The notes under the pieces: generated by a model
Told to the model about the DNA's origin: nothing
Databases searched by the model: none
What the model saw: only the letters and a program-made list of their open reading frames with translations
Position numbers and translations under genes: made by a program
Origin: Bacteroidota bacterium
GTDB lineage: Bacteria > Bacteroidota > Bacteroidia > Bacteroidales > CAIWKO01
Reading direction: 5' to 3'
DNA length: 64,000 nucleotides
Assembly (NCBI GenBank): GCA_037133915.1
Contig: JBAXND010000003.1
Span: forward strand, 1-64,000
Part shown: piece by piece, positions 9,337 to 17,695 of the stretch
Layout of the letters: every line of letters begins with the position of its first letter
Numbering within the stretch: position 1 is the first letter of the stretch

Positions 9337-10011
9337 ATGATGCATTTCGCAAGAACACCTTTCCTTATCAAAAAGCTCTACCATTCGGGAGCGGTATGGA
9401 CAATGCCTTGCGTTGATAAAAAAGTGTATCTCACATTCGACGATGGACCGGTACCTGAAGCAACACCTTTTGTGCTTGAAACGCTCGCGAAATTCAAGGC
9501 CAAAGCAACATTCTTTTGCGTAGGCGAAAATGTGTCAAAGCATCCGGAACTGTATAAGGAGATCATCGCTCAGGGCCACAGCGTGGGAAATCATACCTAC
9601 AATCATCTGAAAGGATGGAAAACTTCCTGCGATGATTATCTGGAGAATGTTGCCCGTTGCAGAAATGCGGTCACGTCCGACCTTTTCAGACCTCCCTACG
9701 GTCGGATTACAAAACTGCAGGGACGACTGCTCGGGAAGAATTTTAAACTCATTTTCTGGACCATCCTTAGTGGTGATTATGATCCGGATGTTTCACCGGA
9801 GATGTGTTTTAATAATGTAGTGAATAACCTGGAACCGGGCGCTATCATTGTATTTCACGACAGTATAAAAGCATTCGGGAATATGTCGGCTTGTCTGCCG
9901 CGGGTCCTTAGCTTCTGTAATGAGCAAGGATATGAACTGGCTTCTATTCCTCAATCAGCAAGGTGCGAAGTAAAAAACGAATTGAACCTGAAACTTGTAA
10001 ATGAATTATGA
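9337..10011 (+). CDS. Polysaccharide deacetylase (NodB-type carbohydrate esterase 4)
   Basis: A 224-residue protein with the NodB homology domain almost end to end: TFDDGPV (catalytic and metal-binding Asp), NHTYNH (metal-binding His pair), RPPYGR, and HDS near the C-terminus. All five CE4 motifs are present, so it should be an active metal-dependent N-deacetylase of a GlcNAc polymer or peptidoglycan. No obvious signal peptide precedes the domain. Its stop codon overlaps the start of the next gene (ATGA), so the two are translationally coupled. Confidence 0.93.
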   Translation: MMHFARTPFLIKKLYHSGAVWTMPCVDKKVYLTFDDGPVPEATPFVLETLAKFKAKATFFCVGENVSKHPELYKEIIAQGHSVGNHTYNHLKGWKTSCDDYLENVARCRNAVTSDLFRPPYGRITKLQGRLLGKNFKLIFWTILSGDYDPDVSPEMCFNNVVNNLEPGAIIVFHDSIKAFGNMSACLPRVLSFCNEQGYELASIPQSARCEVKNELNLKLVNEL

Positions 10012-10778
10012 AGATCCAGACAGCAGAACGTAACTCCGGGCAGGAACTTTCAGATAATGTGATTCACCACCGTCATCTTATTGCTTACAACGAAGCTGAA
10101 AAACTGATACACGGAACTGTGCTCGAAATCGGCAGCGGCGAAGGCTATGGTATCCGGATATTATCGCCTAAAGCTCAGAAGTACTACGCGCTGGATAAGC
10201 ACCCGACACCCATTGAAGATGAAAGCGGGAAGGTCATTTTTCGTCAGGCTGTGATACCGCCGCTTGCAGGTTTTGAAGATAATTATTTCGATTTTGTAGT
10301 CACATTTCAGGTAATCGAACACATCAAAAATGACGTACTTTTCCTGAGCGAGATTAATCGTGTTCTGAAACCCGGCGGGAAGCTTATCCTTACTACACCC
10401 AACAAAACAATGTCGCTTACACGCAATCCCTGGCACATCCGGGAATACACACCTGTGCAATTTACAAAACTGATTCATGACTGTTTCAGCGAAGCGGATA
10501 TTAAAGGTGTTTATGGAAATGAAAAAGTGATGGCATATCATGAAGAAAACAGACGGTCGATACGTAAGTTCACCCGGTTTGATATTTTCAGAATGCAATA
10601 CTGGCTGCCACGATTCCTGCTGCAAATTCCGTATGACATTGCCAATCGCATGAACCGCAATAAAATTTATAATGAAAGTGCCGGTCTTGTTAACGACGTG
10701 ACCACTTCCGATTTCTTTGTAAAGGAAATGACAGCTTCCTGCTTCGATTATTTTTGCATCGCTACCAAAACAATCTAA
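10008..10778 (+). CDS. Class I SAM-dependent methyltransferase
   Basis: A 256-residue protein of the Methyltransf_11 type. The SAM-binding motif I, LEIGSGEGYG, lies at about residues 40-50; FDFVVTFQVIEHI is motif II, followed by LKPGGKLILTTPN. The substrate is not evident; such enzymes next to CE4 deacetylases are often involved in envelope polysaccharide or lipid modification. It overlaps the deacetylase by 4 nt, indicating an operon. Confidence 0.9.
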   Translation: MKIQTAERNSGQELSDNVIHHRHLIAYNEAEKLIHGTVLEIGSGEGYGIRILSPKAQKYYALDKHPTPIEDESGKVIFRQAVIPPLAGFEDNYFDFVVTFQVIEHIKNDVLFLSEINRVLKPGGKLILTTPNKTMSLTRNPWHIREYTPVQFTKLIHDCFSEADIKGVYGNEKVMAYHEENRRSIRKFTRFDIFRMQYWLPRFLLQIPYDIANRMNRNKIYNESAGLVNDVTTSDFFVKEMTASCFDYFCIATKTI

Positions 10779-10883
10779 CGCCGTTTTTGTAATATTTCAA
10801 TTCACAGCAAGGAAAAAAAATTTCCCTTACCTTCCCTTTTCCTGCCATTAACTGATTGATTCGTTCCATTCGCTGCTGCTCGC

Positions 10884-10914
10884 TTTGATTCCGGTAGGTG
10901 CGGTTATACTATTG
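10884..10914 (+). promoter_or_regulatory. Promoter of the TonB gene
   Basis: TTTG at 10884-10887, a 19-nt spacer and TACTATTG at 10907-10914 (one mismatch to TAnnTTTG) lie 43 nt before the ATG at 10957. Confidence 0.45.
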
Positions 10915-10956
10915 TATCAACCAACCAAAAAATGCAAACCAGAAAAACTCAAAGCC

Positions 10957-11736
10957 ATGAAAGCAATTGCAGTGAACCTCGACGACATCATTTTTGAGAA
11001 CCGTAACAAAGAGTATGGTGCCTATGCACTCCGACGTGTTTACAGTAGAAATTTGATTAAAGCTGTTTCTATTGCGGTATTACTTTTTCTTGCTGCGGTT
11101 TCGGCTCCGATATTGGCGCGTTTGGTAAACGCTATTGTGTATACCAAACCCACCATCGAATCGGGTGTGATTATTGAAACGCCTCCGGAGATTAAACCCC
11201 CGGTTCTTCCTAAAAATACTCAACTTCCCAAGCCGAATGTTCCTGCCTTTGTTGCACCGGTCGTTGTCGTTGATACCAACGAAGTAAAAGGCGATATGAT
11301 GGGTGATCAGGATAAAGTAAAAAACGACAGTCCGCTTGACACCTCGTCAATAATAGATATTGGAGGTGGAGAGGATGTAGACAAACCTGTAATTGAGAAA
11401 CCAAAAGGCGATGATAAACCGTTCATCTGGGTGGAAGAAATGCCTAAGTTTCCGGGTGGTGACGAGGAACGTGTGAAATTTCTTTCGAATAATATTTCAT
11501 ACCCGAAAATCGCACGTGAGATGGGAATACAGGGCCCGGTATATCTTAATTTTGTGGTGAATGAAAATGGCAAAATCACTGATCTTAAGGTAATACGCGG
11601 TATTGGCGGCGGCTGTGACGAAGAAGCATTGCGTGTAATTAAAAATATGCCTGACTGGAGCCCGGGCCGTCAGAATGGTGTGGCTGTAAAAGTAATGCTT
11701 TCAATGGCTATTAATTTCAGGCTGGAGTCAAAATAA
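10957..11736 (+). CDS. TonB-family energy transducer
   Basis: A 259-residue inner-membrane protein. A cytoplasmic N-terminus has the Bacteroidota-typical ENRNKEYGAYALRR motif, one transmembrane helix follows (about residues 32-55), then a Pro-rich periplasmic region, then a TonB C-terminal domain (about 170-259; MPKFPGGDEE, YPKIAREMGIQGPVYLNFVV, MPDWSPGRQNG). It would pass proton-motive energy to TonB-dependent receptors such as the one at 22.6-24.9 kb, though that pairing is only inferred. The start at 10957 fits the conserved N-terminus; an in-frame TTG upstream overlaps the promoter. Confidence 0.93.
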   Translation: MKAIAVNLDDIIFENRNKEYGAYALRRVYSRNLIKAVSIAVLLFLAAVSAPILARLVNAIVYTKPTIESGVIIETPPEIKPPVLPKNTQLPKPNVPAFVAPVVVVDTNEVKGDMMGDQDKVKNDSPLDTSSIIDIGGGEDVDKPVIEKPKGDDKPFIWVEEMPKFPGGDEERVKFLSNNISYPKIAREMGIQGPVYLNFVVNENGKITDLKVIRGIGGGCDEEALRVIKNMPDWSPGRQNGVAVKVMLSMAINFRLESK

Positions 11737-11774
11737 TCGGTAGGTTCCTGGTTTATGGTTCTGTGAGGAAAGAG

Positions 11775-11803
11775 GCTGCCTGTAAAAGGGCAGCTTTTTT
11801 TTT
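11775..11803 (+). terminator. Rho-independent terminator after the TonB gene
   Basis: GCTGCC (11775-11780), an 8-nt loop, GGCAGC (11789-11794), then nine T. The convergent glucosaminidase gene ends just beyond it. Confidence 0.75.
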
Positions 11804-11804
11804 A

Positions 11805-12788
11805 CTAATGCTGCGCCGTTTTTTGAAGTAACAGCTTTTGTCCTTCTTTTGCCTGAGTACCGTATTTCATATGGTTCAGCCTGTAAAGACTTCGCAGGCG
11901 AACGGCATATTCCTGAGAAATCTGAAACATTGTTTCATTTTTTTTCACGATATGTGCACCGATATTTCCCTGATTTTTCTTGCGTTCAATATAAATACGC
12001 TCGCCTTCGGTAAGTTTGTAATTCGGGTTAACATCATTGAATCGTGCCACATCGGCAGGAAGCAAGTCTATATCGGATGCAATCCTTACAAAATTGTCAT
12101 TTCTTTTTGCCTTTACTAATTTCACCCCGTTGTTTTCAGAAATTATCCGTGCGCCTTTCTGAATAGGAACTTCTTTGAAATCCTCGGTGTTTTTATGTTT
12201 GCCTGATGCGATATCTCCTTTATGTTTTATTTTAGGTACATTGTTAACATTGGAAGATGTGTCGCGTGGGTACTGACCGGCGAGGTCAAGCTGCGCAAGG
12301 TTGTTTCTTTCAATAATGCCTATGATCAGTTCCGCGTAATCTGATTTCGTGGCATAACCTGCATCTTTCAGACCTTTTGCCCATGCTTTGTAATCTGTGA
12401 TATCTAGCTTGAACAGAAACGCGTAGCGGTCGCGTGTCGTCAGAAAAACCGTATGGTCCTTGTATGATGCGGTATCCGTTGGATATACCCTGAAACACTC
12501 ACCTTTGGCATCGTCATCGTAGTAATACCTGCCTCCTGTCCATTCGGGTTTGCACTTAATGCCGAAATGATTGTTTGTATTTTTTGTCAGCACACTGTTT
12601 CCGTTGCCTGATTCCAGAATTCCCTGTGCCAGCGTAATACTTGCAGGGATATGACCTGCATACATTTCAGCAATCGCCAGCGGTTTGTATTTAGCAATGT
12701 AATCCTCCACAGACATCGTTTGCGCAGTACCGCGCAACGCGATTCCAAGCAACACTGCCAGTAAAAATATGCCGCGGGTTGTTTTCAT
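11805..12788 (-). CDS. Secreted peptidoglycan N-acetylglucosaminidase (GH73) with two LysM domains
   Basis: About 327 residues from the ATG at 12788; upstream ATGs at 12800 and 12839 are possible. A signal peptide (ending GTAQ) is followed by a glucosaminidase domain with SITLAQGILESGNGNS, where the Glu is the likely catalytic acid, and NNHFGIKC. The C-terminal half has two LysM peptidoglycan-binding repeats (the second contains VKKNETMFQISQEYAV). It should cleave the glycan backbone in the periplasm during wall growth or division. It is convergent with the TonB gene and divergent from rsmG. Confidence 0.9.
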   Translation of the reverse strand: MKTTRGIFLLAVLLGIALRGTAQTMSVEDYIAKYKPLAIAEMYAGHIPASITLAQGILESGNGNSVLTKNTNNHFGIKCKPEWTGGRYYYDDDAKGECFRVYPTDTASYKDHTVFLTTRDRYAFLFKLDITDYKAWAKGLKDAGYATKSDYAELIIGIIERNNLAQLDLAGQYPRDTSSNVNNVPKIKHKGDIASGKHKNTEDFKEVPIQKGARIISENNGVKLVKAKRNDNFVRIASDIDLLPADVARFNDVNPNYKLTEGERIYIERKKNQGNIGAHIVKKNETMFQISQEYAVRLRSLYRLNHMKYGTQAKEGQKLLLQKTAQH

Positions 12789-12843
12789 GGGATTATTCAT
12801 ATCAAAAGTAATGAAACCCTTATTATTATACCGGTTCATTATT

Positions 12844-12877
12844 TTGTCTTTTGCACAAAAAAATGTTTATAAATTTG
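12844..12877 (+). promoter_or_regulatory. Promoter of rsmG
   Basis: TAAATTTG at 12870-12877 is an exact -7 match; TTG words at 12844-12846 and 12851-12853 give spacers of 23 or 16 nt. The rsmG start is 36 nt downstream of the -7 box. Confidence 0.55.
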
Positions 12878-12912
12878 GAAACCCTTAATGATGGGGAAAA
12901 TCGCACAAAACT

Positions 12913-13545
12913 ATGCAACCAATCTTAAAGTACTTTCCGGAAATTAGCGAACAGCAAAAGCAGCAGTTTGGTATGCTTGATGAACTTTACAAACTCTGGA
13001 ATGCCCGTATCAACGTCATTTCGAGGAAGGATATTGATAACCTTTTCACGCACCACGTGCTGCATTCGCTGGCTATTGCCAAAGTGGTGAGTTTTAACAA
13101 TGGCACAACGGTCATGGATGTTGGCACGGGCGGAGGTTTTCCCGGAATACCGCTTGCCATCATGTTTCCCGATGTTCAGTTTACGTTGGTTGACAGTGTC
13201 GGAAAAAAAATAAAAGTGACCGAAGAAATTGCAAAAGAAGCCGGACTCAAGAATGTAAAAGCTGTGAAACTGCGCGCCGAAGAAATGACAGGCCGGTTTG
13301 ATTTTGTCGTAAGTCGCGCTGTTACTGCCTTACCTGAAATCTACGCTATCATAAAAAACATGTTTGCAAAAACAGACAAGAACTCAATACCGAATGGGTT
13401 GTTATATCTTAAAGGGGGTGATCTTACCGATGAGCTTGCCCTGATGGTGGCAGAAACACAGGTGTATGATATCAGCAGCTATTTTGATGAAGAATATTTT
13501 CTCACAAAGAAGGTAGTACACGCCTGGAAGATTCGCCAGAGATAG
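12913..13545 (+). CDS. rsmG: 16S rRNA (guanine-N7) methyltransferase RsmG
   Basis: A 210-residue SAM-dependent enzyme that methylates G527 of 16S rRNA (E. coli numbering). Visible motifs are LWNARINVISRKD near residue 30, VMDVGTGGGFPGIPLAI (SAM motif I), LVDSVGKKIKV (motif II) and VVSRAVTALPE. Length and motif order are standard for GidB/RsmG. It has its own promoter. Confidence 0.96.
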   Translation: MQPILKYFPEISEQQKQQFGMLDELYKLWNARINVISRKDIDNLFTHHVLHSLAIAKVVSFNNGTTVMDVGTGGGFPGIPLAIMFPDVQFTLVDSVGKKIKVTEEIAKEAGLKNVKAVKLRAEEMTGRFDFVVSRAVTALPEIYAIIKNMFAKTDKNSIPNGLLYLKGGDLTDELALMVAETQVYDISSYFDEEYFLTKKVVHAWKIRQR

Positions 13546-13556
13546 GCGAAATACGG

Positions 13557-13874
13557 CTATTTTTTTTCTGTGGAATCCCGGATGATAAGGTAAATGGTTT
13601 CGTTCTTCTTTTTCATAAGGTAGGTTTCGCGGGCATATTTCTCAAGATTTTGAACATTTGAGGTGAGTTCAATCGTAAGCGCTTTATTCCGGTCAATTTC
13701 CTTTTGCAGGTATTGTTTCTGTTCCACCAAATCACCGAGTTGCCGACGATATTTCATTCGGGCAATCAGATTATTATTATCAAAAAATAACATCCATACC
13801 GCGAATACCACAGTAACTACGATGTAATAATTTTTGTAGATGAAGGACAATTTGCCCAATATTTTCTTTAACAT
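13557..13874 (-). CDS. FtsB/DivIC-family septum formation protein
   Basis: A 105-residue bitopic protein: a short cytoplasmic N-terminus, one transmembrane helix at about residues 17-33, a periplasmic coiled coil (about 35-75, ELTSNVQNLEKYAR at its end) and the conserved tail ARETYLMKKKNETIYLI. This is the usual layout of DivIC/FtsB, a divisome component that bridges FtsL and FtsQ. It is convergent with rsmG, with only 11 nt between the stops. Confidence 0.88.
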   Translation of the reverse strand: MLKKILGKLSFIYKNYYIVVTVVFAVWMLFFDNNNLIARMKYRRQLGDLVEQKQYLQKEIDRNKALTIELTSNVQNLEKYARETYLMKKKNETIYLIIRDSTEKK

Positions 13875-14009
13875 ACGTATACTTTATACTGTAAAAATAA
13901 TCCAAATCAATAGGTTTGACTGTTAATGCTGAAAATATTTTTCACCGTTGGTGGTTTATATTGTTGCACTGTTATGGGGAATTGCCTGCTCTGATTATTT
14001 TTCAGTACC

Positions 14010-14486
14010 TCATGCCGGGATAAATTCCTGAATCTGTTTCTCGGTAAGTTTGCCGTTGAGCCAGGTTTCATCCATGCTTGCATTATATTTTTTATAAAAA
14101 CCTATGGCCGGCTCATTCCAGTTCAAAACCTGCCATTGCAGCCTCTTTGCGCCAAATTCTTTGGCTTTCATCACAACGGCATCAAAAAGGGTTTTGCCGA
14201 TATTATTGCCCCGGTATTTTTCTTTAACAATGATGTCTTCAAGGTAAATGCATTTTCCTTTCCAGGTGGAGTAGGAGATGAAGTAAAATGACATGCCCAA
14301 CAGTTCTGTTCCACTCAGGGCCAGAATTATTTCATACAGCGGCCGTTCTCCAAACCCATCTTCCGCAAGCTCATTCAGTGTTACGGTTACTTCCTGGGGC
14401 GCGCGTTCATACAGCGCCAGTTCCTGTATGAGCTTTAGTACTTCAGGCAGGTCTTCTTTTGTTGCCGGTCTTAAGATGAATTCCAT
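14010..14486 (-). CDS. GNAT N-acetyltransferase, diamine-acetyltransferase-like
   Basis: A 158-residue single GNAT domain. The N-terminus (ILRPATKEDLPEVLKLI) and the acetyl-CoA-binding signature KYRGNNIGKTLFD are clear, and the C-terminal NWNEPAIGFYKKYNA is typical of the spermidine/diamine acetyltransferase branch. The actual substrate is not determined by sequence. It lies 29 nt downstream of the HD-domain gene on the same strand. Confidence 0.88.
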   Translation of the reverse strand: MEFILRPATKEDLPEVLKLIQELALYERAPQEVTVTLNELAEDGFGERPLYEIILALSGTELLGMSFYFISYSTWKGKCIYLEDIIVKEKYRGNNIGKTLFDAVVMKAKEFGAKRLQWQVLNWNEPAIGFYKKYNASMDETWLNGKLTEKQIQEFIPA

Positions 14487-14515
14487 GTTTGAAACTTTAT
14501 TTTGAAGAGAATTTT

Positions 14516-15082
14516 TTATAATCCAATTTCCGCAGCAATAACCGTCATTGCCGCGATAGCTATTTCTGCGAACTTTTCAACAGGTATTCCCAGCTGTTCG
14601 CATTCCATAATGGTATCACGGTTTACGGAGGCAGCAAAAGCTTTCTCTTTCATCCGCTTGGTCACCGATTTTGTTTTTATGGAAGCAATTTTTTTATCGG
14701 GATACACAAGCGTAGTGGCCACAATAAGCCCGGTGATGGTCTCTCCGGCAGCAAGCGCATGCTGAAACTCCGTTGTACGAGGCTGTCCTGTAGCCATTTC
14801 ATTGTGCATTTTTATCGCATCAACAATATCCTTATGCACACCGTTCTGTTCAAGAATAGCTACGGCCTCAAGTCCGTGTTTGGTCGGTTCGGCATTGGTT
14901 ATCTCTACATCTATATCATGAAGCAGACCGGCAATAGACCATAATTCTTCGTCCCGGCCCAAATGCCGGGCTAATGCGCCCAACACAGCTTCTGATGCAA
15001 GGCTGTGGTTAATCATGCCTTCTTTCTTTACATACTGGTGTAATAATTCAACTGCTTTTTCGTGTGTTATTCCGGCGGCCAT
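14516..15082 (-). CDS. HD-domain metal-dependent phosphohydrolase
   Basis: A 188-residue protein of the HDIG type. HSLASEAVLGALARHLG supplies the first His, SIAGLLHDIDVE the HD pair, and a later His (MHNE) and Asp complete the metal site. Such proteins hydrolyse nucleotides or other phosphoesters; no substrate is indicated here. The ATG at 15082 is preferred over an in-frame TTG at 15103. Confidence 0.85.
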   Translation of the reverse strand: MAAGITHEKAVELLHQYVKKEGMINHSLASEAVLGALARHLGRDEELWSIAGLLHDIDVEITNAEPTKHGLEAVAILEQNGVHKDIVDAIKMHNEMATGQPRTTEFQHALAAGETITGLIVATTLVYPDKKIASIKTKSVTKRMKEKAFAASVNRDTIMECEQLGIPVEKFAEIAIAAMTVIAAEIGL

Positions 15083-15110
15083 GTGTGTTGTTTTAGAATC
15101 CAAAAGTAAC

Positions 15111-15141
15111 TAAAAAACCCTGAACGTTTTCACGTTCAGGG
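15111..15141 (-). terminator. Rho-independent terminator, minus strand
   Basis: CCCTGAACGT (15118-15127), a 4-nt loop and ACGTTCAGGG (15132-15141) form a perfect 10-bp stem, followed on the minus strand by six T at 15117-15112. It would end a transcript arriving from the right, immediately after the tRNA-like fragment. Confidence 0.85.
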
Positions 15142-15165
15142 TCGGGGGAAACCAGGATTCAAACC
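15142..15165 (-). other. tRNA 3'-end-like fragment
   Basis: Read on the minus strand, this 24-nt stretch begins GGTTTGAATCC and ends CCCCCGA. That resembles a T-loop, the 3' arm of the T stem and a 3' acceptor strand. A terminator follows at once, as after many tRNA genes. The 5' arm of the T stem, anticodon and D arms are absent upstream, so it is not a functional tRNA. It could be a decayed tRNA or an integration-site remnant; chance resemblance is possible. Confidence 0.35.
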
Positions 15166-15186
15166 AAACCAAAAAAAGAGGGATAT

Positions 15187-15447
15187 TTAGCAGATAAAAC
15201 AAGATTTATTATTCAATACTACAAGCGGCGAAACATGAAAACCGGCGGGAAGATGCAGCAATTGGTCGATATAGCCAGTAAATGGATTGGGATAAAGATT
15301 GGGAGATTTACGAAAATCAGGGTTGGCTGCATTTCCCGCCGATATCTTTAATTCGGCACATATTTTTGTTTCTTTTTTGCCTGAGATTTTGTTTTTAATC
15401 TTCAGATACAATCTCGTGTGTGTTATATTTAAGTTACTGAAAATCAT
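15187..15447 (-). CDS. Small hypothetical ORF with its own promoter
   Basis: An 86-residue reading frame with no recognised family. Its middle holds NLYPNPFTG, a word typical of the start of T9SS sorting domains, but the rest of that domain is not recognisable, so it may be the remains of one. A good promoter lies 34 nt upstream and a strong terminator 46 nt downstream, so the unit is probably transcribed, whether or not it is translated. The rest of the 519-nt gap between the HD gene and the MOSC-Mog gene (15489-15622) shows nothing. Confidence 0.35.
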   Translation of the reverse strand: MIFSNLNITHTRLYLKIKNKISGKKETKICAELKISAGNAANPDFRKSPNLYPNPFTGYIDQLLHLPAGFHVSPLVVLNNKSCFIC

Positions 15448-15480
15448 TGCTTAAAAAATGTTATTAAGAATAATTATACA

Positions 15481-15511
15481 CAAAGGTAGCACAACGGGAG
15501 ACCTGTGTCAA
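15481..15511 (-). promoter_or_regulatory. Promoter of the small 15.2-15.45 kb unit
   Basis: On the minus strand TTG (15511-15509), a 20-nt spacer and TACCTTTG (15488-15481) match the Bacteroidota promoter pattern well, with the start codon at 15447. Confidence 0.55.
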
Positions 15512-15622
15512 GTAAAATCGTTCACACCTGATTTTTATCACGGGGAAAAGCAAAGATGCCGGTCGTGAAACTCTATTGTAAGATTTCATGACCTTGCGCA
15601 ATAGCAGTGCTTTGGACTATTC

Positions 15623-16549
15623 TTAGTGCGTGTCCAGTCCGGCTTTCATGTAAACCATATGTTCAAGCATAGGTAGTATCTCACCAAGGTATTCATCAAC
15701 AGCTTTTAGGCTTCCGGGGAGGGTAAAGATAAATGTATCGCCAGCAAGTCCTGCCACACCACGGCTCAGCAATGCATTTGATTTAAGGCTGCCGTATTTT
15801 ACACGGATCATTTCCATAATGCCCGGAATTTCTTTTGTGAGGAAGGGTTTTACTGTTTCCGGAGTAATGTCGCGTTCTGCAATTCCGGTGCCTCCGGTTG
15901 TGAAAATAAAATCTGTAACAGGGATTAGCTCATGCAAAAGATTGCGAAGGGTTTCAGCATTGTCTGGTATCACCGTGCGTTTTACTTCTGCATTTCTTTT
16001 TCTATCAACAAAATATTGTCCTGCTTTTGTTTCTATTGCAGGCCCGCTGCGGTCTTCATAAACACCCTTGTAAGCGCGGTCACTCAAAGTGATAACATGT
16101 ATCTTAAATACTTTTGGTTCGTACTGCCCGGTATCGCCCGCTTTCAGTTCGCCACCATTTATAACACGGCAAAATATTCCTTCTTTTGGCATTACGCAAT
16201 TACCCACTTCTCTAAAAATGGCGCAATTATCTCCATGGCATTTTTTACCGATTTGAGTAACTTCGAGTACTACTTCATTAAACTTAAAAATGTCTAATGG
16301 CGCGGTTTCTACAAGGTTCATACCGCGAACGGTTAAGTTTTCGGCAAACTCGCCAAAGCCAATTTCGCGCCCGGCCTGTTTGCTGAATTTTTCAACACTT
16401 TCGCAGGCAAGCATGCTTACTTGTCTGTGCCAATCGCCCGCATGAGCGTCATGAGCCACACCCATTGCATTAATGGTGATTTTATCTACAGGCTTTTTAA
16501 CGGTGCCTTTTTGTTCTGAAATATTTACTGATTCGATTTTAATTATCAT
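15623..16549 (-). CDS. MOSC domain fused to a Mog/MoaB-type molybdopterin adenylyltransferase
   Basis: A 308-residue fusion. Residues 1-150 are a MOSC domain (molybdenum cofactor sulfurase C-terminal; conserved Cys in GKKCHGDNCAIF). Residues 155-308 are a MoaB/Mog domain (ITLSDRAYKGVYEDRSGP, FTTGGTGIAERDITPE, LPGSLKAVDEYL), which adenylates molybdopterin before metal insertion. Together they cover late cofactor steps. The ATG at 16549 avoids overlap with the preceding hydrolase gene and starts right at the MOSC domain (MIIKIESVNIS). It is the last gene of the moeA-moaA-moaC run. Confidence 0.92.
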   Translation of the reverse strand: MIIKIESVNISEQKGTVKKPVDKITINAMGVAHDAHAGDWHRQVSMLACESVEKFSKQAGREIGFGEFAENLTVRGMNLVETAPLDIFKFNEVVLEVTQIGKKCHGDNCAIFREVGNCVMPKEGIFCRVINGGELKAGDTGQYEPKVFKIHVITLSDRAYKGVYEDRSGPAIETKAGQYFVDRKRNAEVKRTVIPDNAETLRNLLHELIPVTDFIFTTGGTGIAERDITPETVKPFLTKEIPGIMEMIRVKYGSLKSNALLSRGVAGLAGDTFIFTLPGSLKAVDEYLGEILPMLEHMVYMKAGLDTH

Positions 16550-16559
16550 TGAATGAGTT

Positions 16560-17690
16560 TTAGAATTCTTCTGTTGTTGCTTGCGCCAGATACTCCGCTG
16601 CTGAAATCCCATCTTTTGGCATATTCATTTTTCCGAGTCGAACAATAACCGTATTACTTTCTGGTATTACAATAATAAATTGTCCACTTATCCCCTGAGC
16701 ATAAATTACATCTTGCGAACCGATATGCGTGAGCCACCAGGAATAACCATAATAATGCGCATGTTCTCCATCTTCATCAATCAGGTTAGACGGTGTTTTC
16801 GATTGTTTCAGATATTCTTCGGACACGATTCTTTTACCATTGAACATTCCGTTATGCAGAATGAGCGTTCCAATGCGGGAAAAATCGCGGGCGTTGGAAT
16901 TGAAGCAGCAATAGGCTTTTTCAAACCCATTTTTATGATCAAGACTCCATAATGCCTCATGCCGTGCACCCAGCGGTTTCCATAATTTTTCAGATGCATA
17001 TTCACTCAAGGTTTTACCGCAGGTTTTTTCTATAATATATGCAAGAACCAGTTGATTGCAGCTTTGATAATGAAAATTAATTCCGGGTGTTTCAATAACT
17101 TTCAAATCAAACATTATTTTTTTCAGGTCACTTCCATAGTAAGCCTTTGTTGTCGGTGAAAACAGGCTGTTATAACTTTCATCCCAGTCAAATCCAGCGC
17201 TCATGGTAAGCAAATGCCTGATGGTTAATTGAGCATTCAGACCATTTGTGTATTCAGGAATAAAATCTGAAACTTTTTGGTCAACACTTTTTATATTGCC
17301 CTCATCAATGGCTATTCCGATTAGAATACTGACAATGCTTTTAGACACAGAAAATGAATTTGAAACAGCATCTTTATCGTATCCATCCCAATATTCTTCG
17401 TAGTAAACGGAATCATTTTTTAATACAAGAAAGGCCGTTGTTTGTGTCTCAAGAAGATAATTTTTCAATTCTTGTGAAGGGCTGGTCTTGTTATACGACG
17501 ATGCTTCCGGAATAGGAATATAGGTGCCGGCCGCGACAGTCCGGTTTTCGAAAATAGTATAATCGTCAATGTCTGCGTACTGATAATAGAGCGTTTTGTA
17601 TACGTATGAATTACCGCTTAAAACAATTGTAAGGTTTATCAATACAATCAGTACCAATAGCCAGAACAATATTTTTTTTATGATTTTCAT
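16560..17690 (-). CDS. Membrane-anchored serine hydrolase, beta-lactamase class C-like
   Basis: A 376-residue protein with an N-terminal signal anchor (about residues 5-25). The serine hydrolase domain has S114-V-S-K117 (the SxxK nucleophile motif), HLLTMSAGFDWDE, and YQSCNQL around the second motif. The family (Pfam Beta-lactamase) includes penicillin-binding proteins, esterases and peptidases, so antibiotic resistance should not be assumed. It sits between moaC and the MOSC-Mog gene (5-10 nt gaps) although it has no known part in cofactor synthesis. Confidence 0.88.
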   Translation of the reverse strand: MKIIKKILFWLLVLIVLINLTIVLSGNSYVYKTLYYQYADIDDYTIFENRTVAAGTYIPIPEASSYNKTSPSQELKNYLLETQTTAFLVLKNDSVYYEEYWDGYDKDAVSNSFSVSKSIVSILIGIAIDEGNIKSVDQKVSDFIPEYTNGLNAQLTIRHLLTMSAGFDWDESYNSLFSPTTKAYYGSDLKKIMFDLKVIETPGINFHYQSCNQLVLAYIIEKTCGKTLSEYASEKLWKPLGARHEALWSLDHKNGFEKAYCCFNSNARDFSRIGTLILHNGMFNGKRIVSEEYLKQSKTPSNLIDEDGEHAHYYGYSWWLTHIGSQDVIYAQGISGQFIIVIPESNTVIVRLGKMNMPKDGISAAEYLAQATTEEF

Positions 17691-17695
17691 TGCAA

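Noticed and set aside
15142..15165. Complete tRNA gene on the minus strand
   Set aside because: Only the 3' part is present; the 5' T-stem arm, anticodon arm and D arm cannot be drawn from the upstream sequence.
16560..17690. Antibiotic-resistance beta-lactamase
   Set aside because: The SxxK motif alone fits many esterases and peptidases, and a membrane-anchored protein in a cofactor gene run gives no support for a resistance role.
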